DNA of 11,187 nt, from assembly GCA_035267815.1 (NCBI GenBank), contig DATFLK010000015.1, positions 1 through 11,187 on the forward strand. The letters are read 5' to 3'. A program made the translations under genes and the position numbers. The DNA comes from DATFLK01 sp035267815. GTDB lineage: Bacteria; Pseudomonadota; Zetaproteobacteria; Mariprofundales; Mariprofundaceae. The notes under the pieces are model-generated. The model was not told the DNA's origin and made no database searches. It saw nothing but the letters and a program-made list of their open reading frames with translations. Below are positions 9,194-11,187 of this stretch, piece after piece (positions within the stretch are counted from its first letter, which is position 1; each line of letters begins with the position of its first letter).

Positions 9194-9820
9194 ATGATGG
9201 AGTGGGCTCAGCACCTCGTCGAACAATACGGCTACTGGGCGGTCTTTGTCTGGACATTCATCGAGGGAGAAACTGCCCTGCTGGTTGCCGCAGCGCTTGC
9301 TTCGGCCGGACTGATGGAGCCCTACCGGCTGATCATTATCGCCGCCATCGGTGCTTTCTCCGGCCACCTGTTCTTCTTCTGGATCGGTCGATGGCATGGC
9401 CTTCGGGTAATCCGCTCCGTCCCGTTTCTGCGCAAACACTACCCCCGCTCCAAGGAGCTGCTGGACAAATACCTCGACCAGTACGGCGGTTTCGCCGTCT
9501 TTATCTTCCAATATCTCTACGGCACCCGTCTGGTCACCGCCATCCTGTTCGGCTGTTCCAGCATCAAGCTGTGGCGCTTCTGCCTGTTGCAGGCGATCAA
9601 CTGCACCATCTGGGCCGTTGTCATCTATACGGCAGGTCATCTGCTGGGCCTCGGCGCACAGGCCATCCTCCACCGTTTCGGACTCTACGGCCTGCTCGTG
9701 GTCGTTGGCGTGATCGGGTTGGTCGGACTGGTCACCTACTTCCGCTACGGCCACCGGCACGTCAAACACCATATCAATAACCATTTCCGGCGGCGCAAGG
9801 AAGACAAGTCCGGCGGGTAG
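9194..9820 (+). CDS. DedA-family (VTT/SNARE-associated domain) integral membrane protein
   Basis: The 208-residue inner-membrane protein shows the DedA architecture. There are hydrophobic stretches at about 13-38, 46-66, 97-120, 130-152 and 160-182. The first stretch contains the acidic FIEGETALLVAA motif (22-33, Glu24/Glu26). The central re-entrant motif is YGTRLVTAILFGCSSIKLWRF (109-129), with Arg112 and Gly120 at the conserved G-x-R...G positions. The C-terminus is strongly basic (HRHVKHH, RRRK). DedA proteins are implicated in transport of lipid carriers across the membrane (UptA of Bacillus recycles undecaprenyl phosphate) and in proton-motive-force homeostasis; the exact substrate here is unknown. 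It starts 2 bases after hisF (ATG 9194, or the adjacent ATG 9197) with no clear Shine-Dalgarno, so it is very likely co-transcribed and translationally coupled with the his genes, though it has no known role in histidine synthesis. Confidence 0.88.
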   Translation: MMEWAQHLVEQYGYWAVFVWTFIEGETALLVAAALASAGLMEPYRLIIIAAIGAFSGHLFFFWIGRWHGLRVIRSVPFLRKHYPRSKELLDKYLDQYGGFAVFIFQYLYGTRLVTAILFGCSSIKLWRFCLLQAINCTIWAVVIYTAGHLLGLGAQAILHRFGLYGLLVVVGVIGLVGLVTYFRYGHRHVKHHINNHFRRRKEDKSGG

Positions 9821-9823
9821 AAG

Positions 9824-9885
9824 CACCCACCCACTCATCCATTCACTACTCTTCTTTTACGCCTCCGCTCCCTCCATATCTATCT
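9824..9885 (+). terminator. C-rich, G-poor tract after dedA: candidate Rho utilisation (rut) site
   Basis: The 62 bases directly after the last gene of the operon contain 29 C and only 2 G, by hand count. Untranslated RNA with such a C-over-G bubble is the known preference of Rho loading. There is no hairpin with a T-run anywhere between dedA and the porin, so a Rho-dependent end for the murA-his-dedA transcript is the best available explanation. This is an inference from composition. Confidence 0.45.
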
Positions 9886-9886
9886 G

Positions 9887-9915
9887 TTGATAATGATAAT
9901 GATAATGACTATCGT
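9887..9915 (+). promoter_or_regulatory. Sigma-70-like promoter of the OprB-type porin gene
   Basis: TTGATA (9887-9892, 5 of 6 to TTGACA) and TATCGT (9910-9915, 4 of 6 to TATAAT) are separated by the optimal 17 bases. The spacer is filled by the Fur box, so bound Fur would cover both elements. The start point would be near 9922, giving an untranslated leader of about 120 bases before the porin start. Confidence 0.6.
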
Positions 9916-9919
9916 TATC
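9889..9919 (+). promoter_or_regulatory. Extended Fur box (ferric uptake regulator operator)
   Basis: Three tandem GATAAT hexamers (9889-9894, 9895-9900, 9901-9906) are followed by GACTATCGTTATC. The 19-mer at 9901-9919 matches the classical Fur consensus (GATAATGATAATCATTATC) at 16 of 19 positions. The additional two direct hexamers upstream provide further half-sites, so more than one Fur dimer may bind. The operator overlaps the -35 to -10 region of the promoter reading into the porin gene, the normal arrangement for repression by Fe(II)-Fur. Confidence 0.85.
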
Positions 9920-10043
9920 CGTTAGGGGCATCATCGTCATGTCATGAAGTGATTCCCGATCCAGCGCGGAGGGCCCGGAGAAGCAAACGGTGCCACCACG
10001 AAGCGTTCGGCATCGGCGATGGGAGGAAGAGCTGCAAACAGTG

Positions 10044-11187
10044 ATGAAAACACCATGGCGAGTCATCGCACTGGCACTCCTGTGTTGCCTCAATCCCGAC
10101 ATGGCATCGGGCCAGACGGGCCTGCTGCACGACTTCTTCTCCACCCAGCGGGAGTCGAGTGTGCACGGGCACGGTACGGTTTCACCCAGAGCCCCAACTC
10201 TTCACCAGGATGGGGTCACCATCCAAGCCTCCTATACCGGGGACATGATGCGGCGATTCTCCGGCGGCACCGTAAGCAGACGTGATTCCTACCTGGACAA
10301 CCTCGATCTCAGCATGACGCTCGATACGGAGAAAATGATGCAGTGGCCCGGGGGAACACTCTTCATCTACGGTCTGCGCAATCGTGGCGGCCTGCCGAAC
10401 GGCCAGCACCTGATCGGCGACCTGCAGGGAATCAGCAACATCGAGGCGCCCAACCGGCTGAAGCTCTATGAGGCATGGTATCGACAACGGTTCGCCCACG
10501 ACCGTGCCTCACTGCTCTTCGGGCTGCACAATATGAATTCGGAATTCTACGTCTCGAACTACGCCAGCCTCTTTCTCAACAGCTCGTTCGGTATCGGCCC
10601 CGAACTGTCACTGAACGTGCCCAACCCGACCTATCCGAGTACCGGAATGGGCGTCATGGGCCGGGCACGGCCGTTCAAGCATTGGTATCTGCAGGGCGGC
10701 ATCTATGACGGCGACCCGGGCACCCATCTGCTGAGGTCCTCCGAAGGCAAACTGATCATACTCGAGAACGGTATTGCACGGGAAAACGGCTCCTACAAGC
10801 TGGGCTACTGGCGTCACACGGCCAGCAAAACCTATCAGGGCCGAACATTCGCCAATGACTATGGCGTCTACGCTCTGGTCGACCAACGGCTGTTTCACTC
10901 CCAAAGCGGTGCGGTTATCGGCGTCTTCGTTCAGTGGGGGTGGGTACCGAAGGCCCGCAATGAGGTGACCGGTTACCTGGGAACCGGTCTTCACATCCAC
11001 GCCCCGTTTCCCGGTCGGGACGAGGACGAACTGGGTATTGCCGTGGCCCGGGCAGGCACACACCAATCGGCTGAAACTACCGTGGAGCTGACCTACCGCG
11101 CGGTGGTGACATCCTGGCTGACGCTACAGCCCTCGCTGCAATGGGTGCATCACCCCAACGGCGACCCGTCCGTCAAGGCGGTCACGG
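10044..11187 (+). CDS. OprB-family carbohydrate-selective-type porin, 3' end beyond the window
   Basis: This frame is open from ATG 10044 to the right edge (381 codons, no stop reached). It starts with a Sec signal peptide: Lys2/Arg6, hydrophobic core 7-16, probable cleavage near Ala21-Ser-Gly. A mature outer-membrane beta-barrel with alternating aromatic strands follows. Family landmarks: SYLDNLDLSMTLDTEKM (82-98), WPGGTLFIYGLRNRGG (101-116), DLQGISNIEAPNRLKLYEAW (126-145), LLFGLHNMNSEFYVSNYASL (157-176), FLNSSFGIGPELS (177-189), PNPTYPSTGMG (193-203) and LQGGIYDGDPG (216-226). These match the OprB family (PF04966), outer-membrane channels for sugars or other hydrophilic solutes. An in-frame GTG sits just before the ATG; GGGAGG (10021-10026) is 14-17 bases away, too far to be ideal. 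The Fur-controlled promoter upstream predicts induction under iron limitation. Substrate unknown. Confidence 0.9.
   Translation, partial: MKTPWRVIALALLCCLNPDMASGQTGLLHDFFSTQRESSVHGHGTVSPRAPTLHQDGVTIQASYTGDMMRRFSGGTVSRRDSYLDNLDLSMTLDTEKMMQWPGGTLFIYGLRNRGGLPNGQHLIGDLQGISNIEAPNRLKLYEAWYRQRFAHDRASLLFGLHNMNSEFYVSNYASLFLNSSFGIGPELSLNVPNPTYPSTGMGVMGRARPFKHWYLQGGIYDGDPGTHLLRSSEGKLIILENGIARENGSYKLGYWRHTASKTYQGRTFANDYGVYALVDQRLFHSQSGAVIGVFVQWGWVPKARNEVTGYLGTGLHIHAPFPGRDEDELGIAVARAGTHQSAETTVELTYRAVVTSWLTLQPSLQWVHHPNGDPSVKAVT

Noticed and set aside
9857..10144. Minus-strand frame with an apparent His/Tyr repeat (HYHYHY)
   Set aside because: The repeat is simply the translation of the tandem GATAAT hexamers of the Fur box read on the other strand.
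10019..10285. Frame of 88 codons overlapping the start of the porin
   Set aside because: It is out of phase with the signal peptide and OprB domain, which are clearly encoded in the frame beginning at 10044.

Overview
The window (about 60% GC by eye) is a compact proteobacterial chromosome segment. The histidine gene order hisG-hisD-hisC-hisB-hisH-hisA-hisF directly after murA, the short (regulatory-domain-free) HisG, the monofunctional HisB, the aminoglycoside-phosphotransferase-fold ThrB and an OprB-type outer-membrane porin all point to a Gram-negative of the gamma/beta/zeta-proteobacterial group. I cannot fix the genus from sequence reading alone.

Left part (1-2053). A CcdA/DsbD-type membrane gene runs off the left edge on the minus strand. 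It is divergent from a plus-strand family-6 uracil/hypoxanthine-DNA glycosylase gene (389-958). That gene converges on, and overlaps the 3' end of, a minus-strand homoserine kinase thrB (900-1838). A 215-base non-coding gap separates thrB from the divergent murA.

Centre (2054-9820). This is one long plus-strand run: murA, hisG, hisD, hisC, hisB, (a 21-codon mini-ORF), hisH, hisA, hisF and a DedA-family membrane gene. Most junctions overlap or are only a few bases wide, so the run looks like one operon. It encodes the first committed step of peptidoglycan synthesis, ATP-phosphoribosyltransferase, histidinol dehydrogenase, histidinol-phosphate aminotransferase, imidazoleglycerol-phosphate dehydratase, ProFAR isomerase (HisA) and both subunits of IGP synthase (HisH, HisF). 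HisI/HisE and the HisZ partner needed by short HisG are not in the window. The two real gaps are 52 bases (hisG-hisD, with a very strong Shine-Dalgarno) and 99 bases (hisB-hisH, with the mini-ORF whose stop overlaps the hisH start).

Right part (9821-11187). After dedA comes a C-rich, almost G-free tract that resembles a Rho-loading site. It is followed by a very well-formed, extended Fur box lying across a sigma-70-like promoter, then about 120 bases of leader and the 5' 381 codons of an OprB-family porin that runs off the right edge. The iron-regulated porin promoter is the most interesting regulatory element here. The rest is largely core metabolism, and I do not see a new defence, mobile or biosynthetic system. 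No tRNA, rRNA, CRISPR or insertion sequence was recognised.
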